NCBI GenBank assembly: GCA_020632575.1 | Contig: JACKFH010000008.1 | Coordinates: forward strand, 1 to 64,000 | DNA: 64,000 nucleotides | Source of the DNA: Candidatus Omnitrophota bacterium | GTDB taxonomy: Bacteria; Hinthialibacterota; Hinthialibacteria; OLB16 | Direction: 5' to 3' | In this document: one piece after another, positions 15,855 to 23,780 of the stretch | How the letters are laid out: the number at the start of each line of letters is the position of its first letter | How positions within the stretch are numbered: the first letter of the stretch is position 1 | The notes under the pieces: generated by a model | The model's database searches: none | Seen by the model: the letters and a program-made list of their open reading frames with translations, nothing else | What the model was told of the DNA's origin: nothing | Translations under genes and position numbers: made by a program

Positions 15855-18233
15855 TCAGTTCACCTCCACCGCATGTTCGGGACAGACCAATCGGCACATA
15901 TCGCAGCGCGTGCAAAGATCGACATCGATTTCATATTGCTGGTAAGGAACCCCATGGATGGCGTCGACCGGGCAATGTTGGTAACAAAGCGTGCAGCCGA
16001 TGCAGTTGTCTTTGATCGAATACTGGATGAGATCCTTGCATCTCCCCGCAGGGCATCGTCCCTTGAGGTGCGCCTCGTATTCCTCCCGAAAATGTTTGAG
16101 CGTGGTCAGGACAGGATTCGGCGCGGTTTTGCCGAGGCCGCAAAAACTTCCGAGTTTGACTTCGTGCGCCAACTCTTCGAGCCGGTCGAGGTCATGCGGT
16201 TTGGCCCGACCCGTGCAGAGCCGCTCGACGATTTCCAGCATCCGTTTGGTTCCAATCCGGCAGAGGGTGCAACGCCCGCAGGATTCACTTTGGGTGAACC
16301 GGAGGAAATACCGCGCGATGTCCACCATGCAGTCGGTCTCATCCATAACGACCAAGCCGCCTGAACCCATGATCGCGCCGACCGAATGGAGAGCTTCGTA
16401 GTCGATGGGGACATCCGCTAGGTGAGCGGGGATGCAGCCGCCCGAAGGCCCGCCAACCTGAACCGCTTTGAATTTCTTGTCGCCCGCGATGCCTCCGCCG
16501 ATTTCTTCGATAATCCGTCGGAGGCTCATCCCCATGGGAATCTCGATCAGGCCCCCATGTTTCACCTTTCCGGCGAGAGCAAAAACCTTGGTCCCCTTGC
16601 TTTTTTCGGTTCCGAGTTTCGCGTATTCGTCTCCGCCGTTCCTGAGAATCCAAGGGACTGAGGCGTAGGTTTCCACATTGTTGATCGATGTCGGACATCC
16701 ATGCAGTCCTTTTTCAGCAGGGTAGGGAGGGCGAAGACGCGGTATGCTTCTTTGCCCCTCGACTGCCGCCAACAAGGCGGTCTCCTCACCTGATACAAAA
16801 GCTCCAGCTCCCTCCATGATCCGAACATCGAACGAGAAATCGGAATCGAAAATATTCTCGCCGAGAAGCCCCGCCTCCCGCATCCGTTCAATCGCCCCTC
16901 TCAGCATCCGAAGAGCCAGGGGGTATTCGGCGCGGACATAAAGGATGCCCTCATCGGCGCCGACCGAGTAAGCGGCAATCATCATTCCCTCGATGATTCG
17001 GTAGGGGAAGGATTCGAGGAGCATGCGGTCCATGAAGGCGCCCGGGTCTCCCTCATCTCCATTACAGATCACATATTTCTTCTCGCCATCCGCGACACGG
17101 GTTCGCTCCCATTTCATCCCGCAGGGGAAACCCGCTCCTCCACGGCCGCGAAGCCCGCTCGTCTTGATCTCCTCAATCACCTCTTCATGGGTGTATTCCC
17201 CGAGGCATTTGAGGAGCGCCTGGAACCCCCCCTTGGATTTGTATTCCTCCAAATCGAGCGGGTTCAAGAAGCCGAAATGCTCGGTGGCGATGTGAACCTG
17301 TGGATCGAGAAATGCGGCCACCGGTTTGTCCCGGGTGTTGATCGAATACCGCGCGATCGGCTCGCTCTCCTCCTCCTCGAACAGGACATTCGAAAACCTT
17401 TCGAACGCACCCGAAAAACTTTTCCAAAGGCCACGAGGAGGAAAATGTTCCGAGACGATCGACCGGGCCTGTTCGGGTTTGACCTCGGCGTAAAAGGTGG
17501 TCGGCCTATCGGGAAGCACCACCTCGACGAGAGGTGTCCGGTGGCACATGCCGACACATCCCACCCGTTTGACCTGAACCCGCGCGCCGCTCCTCGCGAT
17601 TTCGTATTCCAGCGCCTGACGGAGCGCATCGCTTCCCTTGGCGACACAGCAGGAGCCGAGGCCGATCCGGATCTCTCCGTCCAAACTCTCCAGCGCCGTC
17701 CTCCCATTCCGGACGGCCCTTGGCGAATGGTCTCGCTCTTCGAAATCCAACACCATCTCTGGAACCTTTTCAGGAGAGAGGTGCCCATAAACCTCATCAT
17801 CAATTTGCACAACCGGTGAGAGGGTGCAGCATCCCAGGCAGGCGACTCTCTCAACTGTGTACTCCCCCCGGTCATCCGTGTCGGCCACATTCTCCATGTG
17901 TAAATGACGGCGGATGGAGTCCTCGACCCGGTCCGATCCCTTTACATGGCAGGCGGTTCCATGACAGACCCGCATCAGGTGACGGCCCATCGGATGGAAA
18001 CGGAACTGGGAATAAAAAGAGGCCACTCCCGCGAGCTGAGAGGGGGTGATCTCGGTCAGTTGGCAGACCCTCTCCATGGCCTCGCGGGGGAGGTATTGGA
18101 ACTCCTCTTGGATCGCCTGGAGAATCGGAATCACACGGCTCGAATCGCGGCCGCGTTCCTCCAGAATCTCCTCGATCCGGCCGTTTATTGGGCGCTCATC
18201 GTGTCCGACTGCCATTCCTTCGATCCGATGCAA
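15855..18233 (-). CDS. NuoE-NuoF fusion, HydB-like NADH-oxidising subunit
   Basis: About 792 aa. A NuoE thioredoxin-like [2Fe-2S] domain comes first (VCHGTACHVKG, then ACLGCC). A second such domain follows at about 185-260 (GSCCVAKGS, then GCVGMCHRTP). Then NuoF: GRGGAGFPCGMKW (NADH), CNGDEGDPGAFMDR (FMN), SLBB region and the N3 cluster SCGRCTLCRIGTKRM ... FCGLGKTAPNPV. The C-terminus is a 2[4Fe-4S] ferredoxin (CIGCTLCYQHCPVDAI, CTRCDMCRLVCPEHAV). This resembles HydB/HydC of NADH-linked hydrogenases and formate dehydrogenases, here fused. The start is uncertain: TTG 18233 with AGGA upstream, or ATG 18215. Either overlaps the PQQ gene. No hydrogenase catalytic subunit is in the window. Confidence 0.87.
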   Translation of the reverse strand: MHRIEGMAVGHDERPINGRIEEILEERGRDSSRVIPILQAIQEEFQYLPREAMERVCQLTEITPSQLAGVASFYSQFRFHPMGRHLMRVCHGTACHVKGSDRVEDSIRRHLHMENVADTDDRGEYTVERVACLGCCTLSPVVQIDDEVYGHLSPEKVPEMVLDFEERDHSPRAVRNGRTALESLDGEIRIGLGSCCVAKGSDALRQALEYEIARSGARVQVKRVGCVGMCHRTPLVEVVLPDRPTTFYAEVKPEQARSIVSEHFPPRGLWKSFSGAFERFSNVLFEEEESEPIARYSINTRDKPVAAFLDPQVHIATEHFGFLNPLDLEEYKSKGGFQALLKCLGEYTHEEVIEEIKTSGLRGRGGAGFPCGMKWERTRVADGEKKYVICNGDEGDPGAFMDRMLLESFPYRIIEGMMIAAYSVGADEGILYVRAEYPLALRMLRGAIERMREAGLLGENIFDSDFSFDVRIMEGAGAFVSGEETALLAAVEGQRSIPRLRPPYPAEKGLHGCPTSINNVETYASVPWILRNGGDEYAKLGTEKSKGTKVFALAGKVKHGGLIEIPMGMSLRRIIEEIGGGIAGDKKFKAVQVGGPSGGCIPAHLADVPIDYEALHSVGAIMGSGGLVVMDETDCMVDIARYFLRFTQSESCGRCTLCRIGTKRMLEIVERLCTGRAKPHDLDRLEELAHEVKLGSFCGLGKTAPNPVLTTLKHFREEYEAHLKGRCPAGRCKDLIQYSIKDNCIGCTLCYQHCPVDAIHGVPYQQYEIDVDLCTRCDMCRLVCPEHAVEVN

Positions 18234-19579
18234 TAAAGATTTTCCTCGCCTCGAATGACGATGCGATTCTCGACAAAGGCGGGGGTAGTGACCACTTTTT
18301 CGCCCAGTTCCGCTTCGCCGAGAATTTCATACTCCGGTCCAAATTTGAGAATGTACGTTTTTCCTTCTGTGTCGGTCAGAAAAATCTTGTCGCCGATCAC
18401 GATGGGGGATGACCAGAAATCTCCTCGGATCTCCTCGGTCCAAAAATTCTCTCCGGTTTTGGCGTCGAACATCAGCATGTAGCCGTAGCTGGTCGGAAGG
18501 AAAAGATACTTTCCATCGGTGACCGGGCTGGGAATGTCCGGCAGTTCCTCATCAAAAGTCCAACGAACATGAGTCTCGGTGACATCCCCCGATCCGGTGA
18601 CCTCGACCGCCGAAAGTTGCGAGTAATCGACCGCGGTGAAGACAAGACCATCGCCATAGGCGGGGATGGGCGCGACATCCCCTTCAAGAACTTTTGCTCG
18701 CCAGAGTTCAACTCCATTGTCGGGGTTGTAGGAGATGACCCATGGATTCGCGGCGGTCAGGATCTGTTTTCGTTCCCCTGTGTCCACCGCGATCGGTGAG
18801 GACCAGGAGGCGGGAACATCGCGATCGGTTTTCCAAATGATTCGGCCGTCGGCAGGATTAAACGCATAGAGAGCCGACTTGGGGCCCTCTTCGGAACCCT
18901 GATCGAGTTGAAGAATCGCCTTGTTCTCGAACAGGCAGGGTGAGGTGGCGACCCCATACATGCTGTCCGGTTTGCCGAGCCATTTCGACCAGATCTGTTT
19001 GCCCGTGAAATCGACTGCCGCAATTTCGTTGGTTCCGAAAAAAGCGACCACCTGTTCGCCGTTGGTGACAGCGGTGGGCGATCCGAACCCGGTGTCCCCC
19101 ATCGACTCAGTTCGTTTCATGTCCTCATCGACCACCACCGGAGTTTGAATGGCGGTCTCCCAAAGGAGAGAACCTGTGCCGAGATCAAAACAAAAGATTT
19201 TTCGCTGGTCGAGATCAGCTCCGGTCAGGAAGATACGATCCCCCCAGATCACCGGTGAACTGTTTCCCTTCATGGGAATGGGGGTTTTCCACGCGATGTT
19301 TTCCTCCGTTTCCCCATTCCACGAAACTGGAACTTCCAACCCTGCAACGATCCCCAATCCGTTATTTCCGCGCAGCTGATTCCATCGCTGAGTTTCCGGG
19401 ACCTCGGCCACTTGAGCGGCTTCTTGTCCTTCCTGGGAAGAAACATTCTGGGCATAGAGGATAAAAGAAATCAGCACGGCGCATGCGACCGGTACGGGGA
19501 TGAGGAGAGTCGCTAGAATGGACTGACGATTCTTCTTTCCCGATTTCTCGGGGAGCATGATCTCGAGCGGTTCAGGCAA
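18185..19579 (-). CDS. Membrane-anchored PQQ-type beta-propeller protein (probably the 3' part of a frameshifted gene)
   Basis: The frame open from TTG 19579 encodes 464 aa with one membrane helix (about residues 21-43, LATLLIPVPVACAVLISFIL). A PQQ-like propeller follows, with blades such as GDRIFLTGADLDQRKIFCFD, LYAFNPADGRIIWKTDRD and YMLMFDAKTGENFW. The TTG has no good ribosome site. In the same frame upstream of it lies an uninterrupted hydrophobic stretch (GLLLFASLAVFVL) that has no start codon. The neighbouring frame (19513-19929) supplies a plausible N-terminus ending where this one begins. I read them as one gene split by a shift near 19654. No quinoprotein catalytic residues were identified. 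Confidence 0.75.
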   Translation of the reverse strand: MPEPLEIMLPEKSGKKNRQSILATLLIPVPVACAVLISFILYAQNVSSQEGQEAAQVAEVPETQRWNQLRGNNGLGIVAGLEVPVSWNGETEENIAWKTPIPMKGNSSPVIWGDRIFLTGADLDQRKIFCFDLGTGSLLWETAIQTPVVVDEDMKRTESMGDTGFGSPTAVTNGEQVVAFFGTNEIAAVDFTGKQIWSKWLGKPDSMYGVATSPCLFENKAILQLDQGSEEGPKSALYAFNPADGRIIWKTDRDVPASWSSPIAVDTGERKQILTAANPWVISYNPDNGVELWRAKVLEGDVAPIPAYGDGLVFTAVDYSQLSAVEVTGSGDVTETHVRWTFDEELPDIPSPVTDGKYLFLPTSYGYMLMFDAKTGENFWTEEIRGDFWSSPIVIGDKIFLTDTEGKTYILKFGPEYEILGEAELGEKVVTTPAFVENRIVIRGEENLYCIGSKEWQSDTMSAQ

Positions 19580-19929
19580 TCTTTCCAGAAGAACCGCGAG
19601 CCGTCGTAGGGAGAGGACAAAGACCGCAAGACTGGCAAAGAGGAGGAGACCTCCATTTCCAGTTTGCGGCGAGATTCAAAATATCCCTCCCGTCGCATGA
19701 GGTCCTCCTGCCGGAACGCTGCAATCAAATTCTCGTTGGTTGGATTCTGTTTGATCTCTTCCTTGATCGCCAGAAACTCGGGTGCGTCGAAGTGCTCAAT
19801 CGGGCGGTATTGCAGTCCATACCAACTGAGTCCCACAGTCAGGATCGCGGAGACGATCCCACTAAAAACAACGATCTGCTTGGTTGTTTTCAAATCGAAA
19901 AAGGAGAGCCACTTCGATTCAGTGGGCAT
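19513..19929 (-). CDS. N-terminal membrane segment of the PQQ-type protein, other side of a frameshift
   Basis: ATG 19929 has an excellent Shine-Dalgarno (GGGGGAGGAATCCC) and overlaps the stop of the NapH-like gene. The frame reads MPTESKWLSFFDLKTTKQ, a membrane helix (IVVFSGIVSAILTVGLSWYGL), then a soluble stretch ending RREGYFESRRKLEM at about residue 92. After that the translation becomes Ser/Arg-rich and unlike protein. A -1 shift at about 19654 would continue as GGLLLFASLAVFVLSLRRLAVLLERLPEPLE into the propeller frame. The listed frame stops at 19513, so its last 46 residues are probably not real. This could be a natural frameshift, programmed recoding or an assembly error. Confidence 0.6.
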   Translation of the reverse strand: MPTESKWLSFFDLKTTKQIVVFSGIVSAILTVGLSWYGLQYRPIEHFDAPEFLAIKEEIKQNPTNENLIAAFRQEDLMRREGYFESRRKLEMEVSSSLPVLRSLSSPYDGSRFFWKDCLNRSRSCSPRNRERRIVSPF

Positions 19930-21034
19930 GGGATTCCTCCCCCTCCCATTCGGCCCGCTCGCTAGGACACCACTGATAGCACCGTCCGCACGACAGGCAT
20001 TCACCCCGATCGGTTTCAAAAGTCTCACGTTTCTTCGGCCGAACCAATTGAATGAGAGAGCCTCCAATCAAAATTCCAAACCATAGCCCCAAAGCGGCTC
20101 CGGCGATGGTTTTCCCGAGAGCGAAATATCCACTCAGGGTCAGGAGGAACATCACCACGATTCCGGCCAGAACGAAAGCCCACCGACGCCCGGTGGAGAC
20201 CTTCGAAGGCTTGGTCGGACGATGAATCGCCTCGAACGGGCAGGTCGCGTCGCATAGAGTGCAATTGATGCATTCCGTGGGAGTGATCCGGACCTCATGG
20301 GAACTCCACCGCGAGAAGAGCGAAAGGAGCGCTCCATAAGGGCACAAGTAGCGGCAATACGGGCGAGCGATAACCAGTCCAAGCAGGAGGAAACTTGCGC
20401 CGAGCATGAACCTCCAAAAAGGACCGGTCATTCGGAACAGACTGACGAAGGGATCGTACTCGCAAATGATGAATCGCTGGAAAGCGATGGCGAAATACAC
20501 CGCGAGTCCCAAATAGAAATAGCGCAGTAACCCGAGCGGTTTCTCCAGCCAGAGCGGAACGCGAATTGGTTTGAAGATGAATAAATCCTGAATAGCGCCC
20601 AAGGGACAGACTCCTCCACAGAAGACCCGTCCCCAGATCAGAGCGAAGACCAATGGCGCGAGGAATACAACCATCACAGCAATCGGGACGACAAAGTCCG
20701 AACCGACCAAACCGAGCGAGACATTCTGAATCGCTCCGATCGGACAAACACACCCCTCCTTGTAAAAACCGAAGTAGAGCAGAGAAGCGATGCCAATCAA
20801 AAAGATCCCTTTGCGGCTCCTTCGATAGTGCAAGAGCCACGCGACCATCCCCATCGCGGAAACCAGAAAGATGGCGTCGAGGTACTCCCTCGCCGGTCGG
20901 TGAACCTCCTGAAAGGTGAGCGTTGGCTGAGAATATCCCGACTCGAAATCCGGAGGCGGGAAGCGCTGTTCGGCCAGGACCCAAGGGGCGTAGAGAAAAG
21001 CCAGAAAGAGAAGCAGGGCGGCGTGTCTCTTCAT
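19919..21034 (-). CDS. NapH/NosR-like polytopic membrane Fe-S protein
   Basis: The 371 aa protein has a signal-like N-terminus, several membrane helices and the NapH/NosR/RdxA pattern. Paired cysteine motifs face the membrane edge: GCVCPIGAIQN, FCGGVCPLGAIQD and YCRYLCPYGALL. A ferredoxin loop CINCTLCDATCPFEAI follows, and after two more helices a second cluster CLSCGRCYQWCPSERAEW. In known systems such proteins move electrons between the quinol pool and periplasmic or cytoplasmic partners. It overlaps the NapG-like gene (ATGA, 21031-21034) and the PQQ gene start. No nitrate reductase gene is present, so the electron acceptor is unknown. Confidence 0.82.
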   Translation of the reverse strand: MKRHAALLLFLAFLYAPWVLAEQRFPPPDFESGYSQPTLTFQEVHRPAREYLDAIFLVSAMGMVAWLLHYRRSRKGIFLIGIASLLYFGFYKEGCVCPIGAIQNVSLGLVGSDFVVPIAVMVVFLAPLVFALIWGRVFCGGVCPLGAIQDLFIFKPIRVPLWLEKPLGLLRYFYLGLAVYFAIAFQRFIICEYDPFVSLFRMTGPFWRFMLGASFLLLGLVIARPYCRYLCPYGALLSLFSRWSSHEVRITPTECINCTLCDATCPFEAIHRPTKPSKVSTGRRWAFVLAGIVVMFLLTLSGYFALGKTIAGAALGLWFGILIGGSLIQLVRPKKRETFETDRGECLSCGRCYQWCPSERAEWEGEESHAH

Positions 21035-21597
21035 GTCGATGGCGCCCCTTTGGGGAGGTATTGTTTGCTTAACGGAATCAGTTCAAACGCCTTCCCCTCG
21101 CAGACCACCGAGATTGCGCATTCGTTGCAATCGACACAGAGATCGCGACGGACCTGCATGTACATCGAGCCATTGCCGAAAGCCGTGCATCCTTTCACAC
21201 ACCGGGCACAACCGATGCACAATTCCTGGTCGACCGAATACTCGTAATACGGCTCCTCGACAAAACTCCGTTTGATGGCGCCAACCGGGCAGAGTTGATT
21301 CTCGGCGCCCTCATTGAGCTTGGGAGCATCCGGTGGGAAGAAGCAGGAGCAAATTCGGCAGTACCCGCACATCGTGAAATCGTGAGTGCAACGGGAGGCT
21401 GAGGGGGCGACCACACACGCGGTCGCGCAGTTGCCACATTGAATGCACTTTGCGGGATTGATCTGCCAGACAAATTTCTCACCCGATGCATTGGAGAGCA
21501 ATCTTCCCGCGACTCCGCCAACCGCGACAAACCCGAGAGCCCGGCCGCTATTCCGCAGAAAACCGCGTCGATCCGCGGAGCGTTCTTTGTCTGGCAT
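21031..21597 (-). CDS. Tat-exported NapG-like polyferredoxin
   Basis: The 188 aa protein has a twin-arginine signal (DRRGFLRNSGRALGFVAVGG). It then has about 20 cysteines in ferredoxin-type arrangement: CIQCGNCATACV, CGYCRICSCFF, CPVGAIKR, CIGCARCVKGC and CVDCNECAI. This matches NapG/MauM-type periplasmic ferredoxins with about four [4Fe-4S] clusters. It is coupled to the NapH-like gene, as in nap operons, and the pair should form a membrane electron conduit. The periplasmic partner may be one of the PQQ-type propellers of the locus; that is inference. Confidence 0.83.
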   Translation of the reverse strand: MPDKERSADRRGFLRNSGRALGFVAVGGVAGRLLSNASGEKFVWQINPAKCIQCGNCATACVVAPSASRCTHDFTMCGYCRICSCFFPPDAPKLNEGAENQLCPVGAIKRSFVEEPYYEYSVDQELCIGCARCVKGCTAFGNGSMYMQVRRDLCVDCNECAISVVCEGKAFELIPLSKQYLPKGAPST

Positions 21598-21920
21598 GGT
21601 TTGTTCTCCTTTTAAACCTTTATTCCCCCGGACTCTTGTCCCGTGTCATCCACCCCGCCTCATGTCAACCACCTCATCGCCCTGCTCCGTGTTATCACCC
21701 TACCCCGTGTCATTCCGCTCCCCTCCGTGTCATTCCGACGATAGGAGGAATCTGATTGGAGCGATCGACTGAATCGTTTCTCCCAACGTGTTGTGGAGAA
21801 TCGATCACTCCCTTTGGACATTCACCTAAATTCTAATGGCAGCCACCCGACAGATTCCTCCTAACGTCGGAATGACACCTATTTGACTCCTCGACGAGGA
21901 TCAGGTTCCTTCCACCCATC
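21598..21920. other. Intergenic region with REP-like arms
   Basis: There is no credible gene in these 323 bases. They contain a cluster of short GTGTCATTCC-like repeats at about 21640-21735 and the inverted pair annotated at 21727-21878. The surrounding PQQ and NapG-like genes are on the same strand, so the element splits what would otherwise be one operon. Confidence 0.6.
21727..21878. repeat. REP-like inverted repeat pair (GTCATTCCGACG family)
   Basis: Two 28 nt arms at 21727-21754 and 21851-21878 are inverted copies with one mismatch, 96 nt apart. The arm sequence (GTGTCATTCCGACG...) belongs to a dispersed repeat type common in several phyla. No transposase is linked. Confidence 0.78.
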
Positions 21921-23321
21921 CTAAATCGCGTTCCCCTCCGCCAACTGCATACAAATCAGCGTCGTCGCGTCTCTCAGAATCAGTTTCCCGCCCGCGTAAG
22001 CCACCGGCGCCCAGGCATCGTGACCTTCGATCGCTTTCCAACCCGCGATTCGGGTCGCTCCCTGTGGACTCACATCGAACAGGGTGAGCTCGCCCGGTTT
22101 CTTTTCGTTGTCATCGAGGACCAGCAGCTTCCCGTTGATCGCCATATAGGGACCCAGTCCAAATAGGTTTTCCTCGTCGACCCACTGTTGGTTCCCGTTA
22201 AGATCAAGACACGCCAGTTTTCCACCTGGTATGACGCCATAGAGAAAGCCATTGAGGAAAATCGGTGTTTGTTGATCCGACCCAAAAACAGTGGGTTCGG
22301 TTTTGAAAACGGAGTCGGCGGTGTAACCGGAATCGGTCTTGAGAATCTGAAGCATCTCGCTCCCTGCGTTGTAACCGCCTGAAAGAAAAATCTTTCCGCC
22401 GCCGACATCGACCGGGGAGGGAATGTTCGCAATCTTGATTTGCCAGTCGGGGTGGGTCCACAGGAGTTTCCCGGTTTCCGCATTGACCCCAAGCGCTCCA
22501 CCCGTTGCGCACCAAGCGTAGTGTTTCTCGCCCTCGAACTCATAGGGGACAATCGAGACATGGGTCATGTCCCAGTTCTGATCGTTCGGTGTTTCCCAAA
22601 TCGTATCCCCGGTCGCGAGGTCGATCGCTGTCAAGAGGCATTTTCCGCCTGGCGCGAGGATGACTCGATCTTTTTCGATGAGAGGGCACTGTCCCGCGTA
22701 CCACTCCGGCACCCGGGTCCCGTATTCCTTCACCAAATCTTTCTCCCAGTACAACTCGCCAGTCATGGGATGGAAGCAATGGACATCGCATTTGGGCCCG
22801 AGAGTCACCAGATAATCCCCGCTCACCGCCGGAACTGTGCGCGACATCCCGTGATTGCGTTTGACCTTGGAGGAGTAGGAATACCGCCAGACTTCTTTCC
22901 CCTCATCCAGAGAGAGGCATCGGATCACATCCTCTTTCGCCTCTTCATCGTAGTCGACCAAATAGAGACACCCCCGATGAATCACCGCTCCCGCATGACC
23001 CTCGCCCACAGTCATCTTCCAAACCACTCGGGGTTCGGTCTCATACCATTTGTCGGGAAGGCCAGGGTCGTCCACGATTGCGTCACGGTTCACCCCCCGA
23101 AATTGAGACCAGCTCCCTTGGTCCGGGGAGGGAACCGCATCACCGGGAATGAGGGTCCCCGGATTCTCGGGCTCTTCATTCTCGATCACGATATTGGCCG
23201 GGTCGTTTTCGGGAATCGGAATGCGTTCGCTCATTTCGGGATGGGTTGGCAAGGCCAGCCAACCGATTAGCGCGACCAACCCAATACCTTCAAGCAGAAA
23301 CATGATCGCCGACTTTGACAT
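21921..23321 (-). CDS. Membrane-anchored PQQ-type beta-propeller protein
   Basis: I start at ATG 23321 (466 aa), 17 nt after the ArsR stop; the in-frame extension upstream overlaps ArsR and is not protein-like. One membrane helix lies at about residues 4-24 (IMFLLEGIGLVALIGWLAL). The rest is a propeller with PQQ-like blades: WSQFRGVNRDAIVDDPGLPDKW, VIRCLSLDEGKEVWRY, LLTAIDLATGDTIWETP, LGVNAETGKLLWTHP and LACLDLNGNQQWVDE. It resembles the other propeller at 18185 but has a different N-terminus. Such proteins are often called outer-membrane-type PQQ repeat proteins without proven cofactor. It probably shares ArsR control. Confidence 0.8.
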   Translation of the reverse strand: MSKSAIMFLLEGIGLVALIGWLALPTHPEMSERIPIPENDPANIVIENEEPENPGTLIPGDAVPSPDQGSWSQFRGVNRDAIVDDPGLPDKWYETEPRVVWKMTVGEGHAGAVIHRGCLYLVDYDEEAKEDVIRCLSLDEGKEVWRYSYSSKVKRNHGMSRTVPAVSGDYLVTLGPKCDVHCFHPMTGELYWEKDLVKEYGTRVPEWYAGQCPLIEKDRVILAPGGKCLLTAIDLATGDTIWETPNDQNWDMTHVSIVPYEFEGEKHYAWCATGGALGVNAETGKLLWTHPDWQIKIANIPSPVDVGGGKIFLSGGYNAGSEMLQILKTDSGYTADSVFKTEPTVFGSDQQTPIFLNGFLYGVIPGGKLACLDLNGNQQWVDEENLFGLGPYMAINGKLLVLDDNEKKPGELTLFDVSPQGATRIAGWKAIEGHDAWAPVAYAGGKLILRDATTLICMQLAEGNAI

Positions 23322-23338
23322 CTTCCGCTCAGCGCCCC

Positions 23339-23635
23339 TCAAGGTTTCTTGAATTGCTCCCGCAATCCTTCGAGGACCGATTCGAACATCTCTCGATCCA
23401 TCCAGTAATAAACATCCCGGCACGATTTCCGAAATCCCACCAGCCCTGCGTTCCGGAGAATTCCCAAATGGTGGGAAACTGTCGGTTGGGGAGCATTCAG
23501 GTGATCCGCCAATTGCGACACATTCCAAGCCCCATCCTCTTCTTGAGATCCTGGAAGCGCTTCAAGAATTCTCATCCTAAATGGATCGGAGAGCGCCTTC
23601 AGAGCTAGTAAGAGGGTATTCGTACCAGAATGCAT
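23339..23635 (-). CDS. ArsR-family winged-helix transcriptional regulator
   Basis: The 98 aa protein has the ArsR/SmtB winged helix: LKALSDPFRMRILEALPG, then the recognition region VSQLADHLNAPQPTVSHHLGILRNAGLV and the wing RKSCRDVYYW. The metal-binding ELCVCDL motif of ArsR is absent, so it is not a classical arsenic sensor. It heads the minus-strand redox locus. Its start is 145 bp from the divergent start of the sugar-isomerase-like gene, so it may control both directions. Confidence 0.85.
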   Translation of the reverse strand: MHSGTNTLLLALKALSDPFRMRILEALPGSQEEDGAWNVSQLADHLNAPQPTVSHHLGILRNAGLVGFRKSCRDVYYWMDREMFESVLEGLREQFKKP

Positions 23636-23714
23636 GAATTAATTGTATCCATGATTTTAGATATGTCAATGGACATTCAAAGCACCAGGATGGGGGTTTC
23701 TTCAAGTTTATTTG

Positions 23715-23723
23715 TGGTAAAAT
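23715..23723 (+). promoter_or_regulatory. Candidate extended -10 element
   Basis: TGG-TAAAAT forms an extended -10 box about 58 nt before ATG 23781. The surrounding DNA is AT-rich compared with the genes. It lies in the divergent ArsR/isomerase region, so the ArsR protein may act here. No clear -35 box was found. Confidence 0.35.
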
Positions 23724-23780
23724 CGCTCCATTAAGCCATTTCCGCTCGGTGGCCTCATTCCTTTTGGATGGAGGAGAACG

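Noticed and set aside
12734..23635. Reading the redox locus as complex I, a hydrogenase or a nitrate reductase
   Set aside because: No NuoB/C/D/H/L-type, hydrogenase catalytic or NapA gene is present.
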